Origin: Olivibacter sp. SDN3
Lineage (GTDB): Bacteria > Bacteroidota > Bacteroidia > Sphingobacteriales > Sphingobacteriaceae
Direction of reading: 5' to 3'
NCBI RefSeq assembly: GCF_014334135.1
Contig: NZ_CP060497.1
Location: 5,208,001-5,272,000 of the forward strand
DNA length: 64,000 nt
Part shown: positions 62,276 through 64,000 of the stretch, piece by piece
How positions within the stretch are numbered: the first letter of the stretch is position 1
Layout of the letters: each line of letters starts with the position of its first letter
The notes under the pieces: model-generated
What the model saw: only the letters and a program-made list of their open reading frames with translations
Databases searched by the model: none
What the model was told of the DNA's origin: nothing
Made by a program: the position numbers and the translations under genes

Positions 62276-64000
62276 TTAAACTATCTGCTGGCATCCTACC
62301 AATTCACCTTTAAAAGTACCGTAAGCAGGAACTTTCACATGCTTATTATGAACCAATACATCTCTTTCTTCACTCGATTGGTTGGTGATCGAAATTTCGT
62401 GCTTTGAAACCTTAACCTGAAATATGGTATTTCTGAAACGTATCCTGAAGGTATATGATTGCCAACCTTCTGGAATGAAAGGTTTAAAGTGAAGGGTGTT
62501 TTCTCTCACCCGAAGACCTGCAAAACCTTCGACAATGCTCATCCAGCTTCCTGCCATAGAAGTTATATGTAGGCCGTCTTCCGTATCGTTGTTATAGTCG
62601 TCGAGATCTAATCTGGCCGTTCGCAAATAAAACTCGTACGCACGCTTCTCATCACCTAGTTTAGCGGCAAGAATCGCATGTACACACGGAGACAGGGAAC
62701 TCTCGTGGACTGTACGCGCTTCATAAAAATCGTAATTCCTGCGAATAACCTCATCGCTATATCGCTCTTCAAAAAAATACAATCCTTGCAATACATCTGC
62801 TTGTTTAATAAAGCATGAGCGCAGAATGCGATCCCAACTCCACTTCTGATTCAACGGTCGCTCTGATAATGGTAGGTTTTTAACCAAAATCTGTTCTTTA
62901 TCCAGGTATCCATCCTGTTGCAAAAATATCCCCAGCTTTTGATCTTCTGGATAATACATATTTTCTTCGATAGCTTTCCAACAGCTCAGTTCATCTTCGC
63001 GGAAATCCAACTTTTTCGCGATATCCTCATATCTGTCCGGATTCGATTCCTTCACATAGATTATGGCTTCCCGTGCATATTTTAGACACCACACAGCAAT
63101 GGTATTGGTATACCAATTATTGTTGACATTATTTTCATATTCATTTGGTCCGGTTATACCCAATAACATGTATTGCTGTTTGGCTGCACTCCAGCTTACA
63201 CGTTGCGCCCAGAAACGCGCGATACCTACCAATACCTCCAAGCCATATTGTTCCAAATACGAATGCTCACCTGTATATCGAATATAATTGTAAATAGCAA
63301 AGGCTATTGCTCCATTCCGATGCAACTCCTCAAAGGTGATCTCCCACTCGTTATGGCACTCCGTCCCATCGATGGTTACCATTGGGTATAGCGCGGCACC
63401 ATTTGAAAAACCAAGCATGCGAGCATTTTCATAAGCCTTCTCCAGATGTTTATATCGGTAAATCAATAGATTTCTTGCCACTTGCTGATTAGCTGTAGCT
63501 AAATAAAATGGTAAACAATATGCTTCCGTATCCCAGTAGGTCACACCGCCATATTTTTCTCCAGTGAATCCTTTAGGGCCTATATTTAGCCGGGCATCCT
63601 CTCCCGTGTAAGTCTGGTAAAGTTGAAAAATATTAAATCGGATTGCTTGTTGAGCAGCGATATCTCCTTCAATCAACACGTCACTTTCTTCCCACTTATT
63701 CTTCCAAGCCGCTGCCTGCTCGATCTTCAGCTGATCATATCCCTTTTTAACGATTTTTTGCAAAATCTGCTGTGCATGATTCTCCATCAACTCTTTTGGA
63801 TAATTTTCTGACGACAAATTAACTGCATATTTATAAATACGCAGCGTTTGCTCCGGTTCAAGTATAACGTCGACCTCCTGTGCAACAAATTTTTCGTCTA
63901 GTATCTGCTTTTCTTTCGCCACGATGATTTCGCCGTCAATCTGCATAGCGTATTGCATCGCTGTAGTCAACCAAAAGCCGGTTCTTTTGGTTTCCATGGT
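62276..64000 (-). CDS. GH65 glycoside phosphorylase, probably maltose phosphorylase (partial)
   Basis: At least 574 residues visible; the frame is open to the window edge, so the N-terminus is missing. The (alpha/alpha)6 catalytic domain shows TYWDTEAYCLPFYLATAN, YRYKHLEKAYENARMLGFSNGAALYPM, GITGPNEYENNVNNNWYTN (catalytic acid Glu) and HESSLSPCVHAILAAKLGD. GH65 enzymes split alpha-glucosidic disaccharides with phosphate. GPNEYxNNVNNNWYTN with the transporter suggests maltose; trehalose or kojibiose are alternatives. A beta-phosphoglucomutase gene would be expected outside the window. Confidence 0.92.
   Translation of the reverse strand, partial: TMETKRTGFWLTTAMQYAMQIDGEIIVAKEKQILDEKFVAQEVDVILEPEQTLRIYKYAVNLSSENYPKELMENHAQQILQKIVKKGYDQLKIEQAAAWKNKWEESDVLIEGDIAAQQAIRFNIFQLYQTYTGEDARLNIGPKGFTGEKYGGVTYWDTEAYCLPFYLATANQQVARNLLIYRYKHLEKAYENARMLGFSNGAALYPMVTIDGTECHNEWEITFEELHRNGAIAFAIYNYIRYTGEHSYLEQYGLEVLVGIARFWAQRVSWSAAKQQYMLLGITGPNEYENNVNNNWYTNTIAVWCLKYAREAIIYVKESNPDRYEDIAKKLDFREDELSCWKAIEENMYYPEDQKLGIFLQQDGYLDKEQILVKNLPLSERPLNQKWSWDRILRSCFIKQADVLQGLYFFEERYSDEVIRRNYDFYEARTVHESSLSPCVHAILAAKLGDEKRAYEFYLRTARLDLDDYNNDTEDGLHITSMAGSWMSIVEGFAGLRVRENTLHFKPFIPEGWQSYTFRIRFRNTIFQVKVSKHEISITNQSSEERDVLVHNKHVKVPAYGTFKGELVGCQQIV

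Noticed and set aside
1-64000. CRISPR arrays, tRNA/rRNA genes, insertion sequences or prophage
   Set aside because: No regular repeat-spacer pattern, tRNA-like fold, transposase or phage protein was seen by eye; a tool-based scan was not possible.

Overview
The window looks like a chromosomal segment of a Bacteroidota bacterium, most probably from the Sphingobacteriaceae (Sphingobacterium/Pedobacter/Olivibacter-like; inferred from gene content, not tested by search). It is AT-rich. Signs are two SusC/SusD pairs, FecI-type sigma factors with FecR anti-sigma factors, many lipoproteins, DUF5690/DUF6122/DUF1801 proteins, and TAnnTTTG-type -7 promoter boxes with A-rich or weak ribosome binding sites. 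No tRNA, rRNA, CRISPR array, insertion sequence or phage gene was seen.

Layout. 1-1.6 kb: start of a lipoprotein gene leaving the window, a secreted HEQGH protein and a secreted metallo-beta-lactamase-fold protein. 1.7-11.1 kb: polysaccharide utilisation locus 1 (fecR, susC, susD, susE-like, GH76 alpha-mannanase, strong terminator, then a lone ECF sigma gene). 11.1-12.5 kb: two copies of a short minus-strand RNA-gene-like unit around a DinB-like gene and a small orphan. 12.5-15.2 kb: glutathione-independent formaldehyde dehydrogenase and a GlcG/HbpS-like protein, divergent from an AraC regulator, with paired direct repeats between them. 15.4-25.6 kb: locus 2 (ECF sigma, fecR, susC, susD, BNR_4 enzyme, lactate-permease-type transporter), with the last three genes overlapping. 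25.7-30 kb: FKBP lipoprotein and small orphan or DUF genes. 30-41 kb: P2-type cation ATPase, Usp protein and DUF5690 membrane protein; copper ATPase; a TonB/beta-barrel protein with three 21-bp-spaced repeats in its promoter. 41-46 kb: DUF423, DedA, DHFR-like and LLM genes, an Endo H-like GH18 lipoprotein and a metallophosphoesterase. 46.6-49.9 kb: Ku and LigD, tail to tail. 49.9-55.2 kb: a second GH76, Nudix, GNAT, phosphotriesterase-like protein, RpiB, esterase and VOC genes. 55.6-59.3 kb: pxpB-pxpC-pxpA plus a YcsG-like Nramp-fold transporter (5-oxoproline use). 59.5-64 kb: ASCH protein, lipoprotein, and the end of a GH65 phosphorylase / MFS sugar transporter unit.

How it fits together. 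Locus 1, the second GH76 and the Endo H-like enzyme point to use of fungal cell-wall mannan and high-mannose N-glycans. Locus 2 couples SusCD import to a BNR_4 polysaccharide enzyme and an organic-acid permease. The GH65/MFS unit handles an alpha-glucose disaccharide, probably maltose.

The most unusual signal is the pair of minus-strand units at about 11.15-11.25 and 12.36-12.47 kb. Each has a -33/-7 promoter with a dyad in its spacer, an identical core of about 26 nt, and a terminator hairpin whose stem sequence changes by paired substitutions while its TCCCC loop stays the same. The core is the reverse complement of a sequence resembling the region just before the starts of sus and sigma genes here, so they may be trans-acting antisense RNAs controlling polysaccharide loci. 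This is inference and needs a genome search and transcript data.
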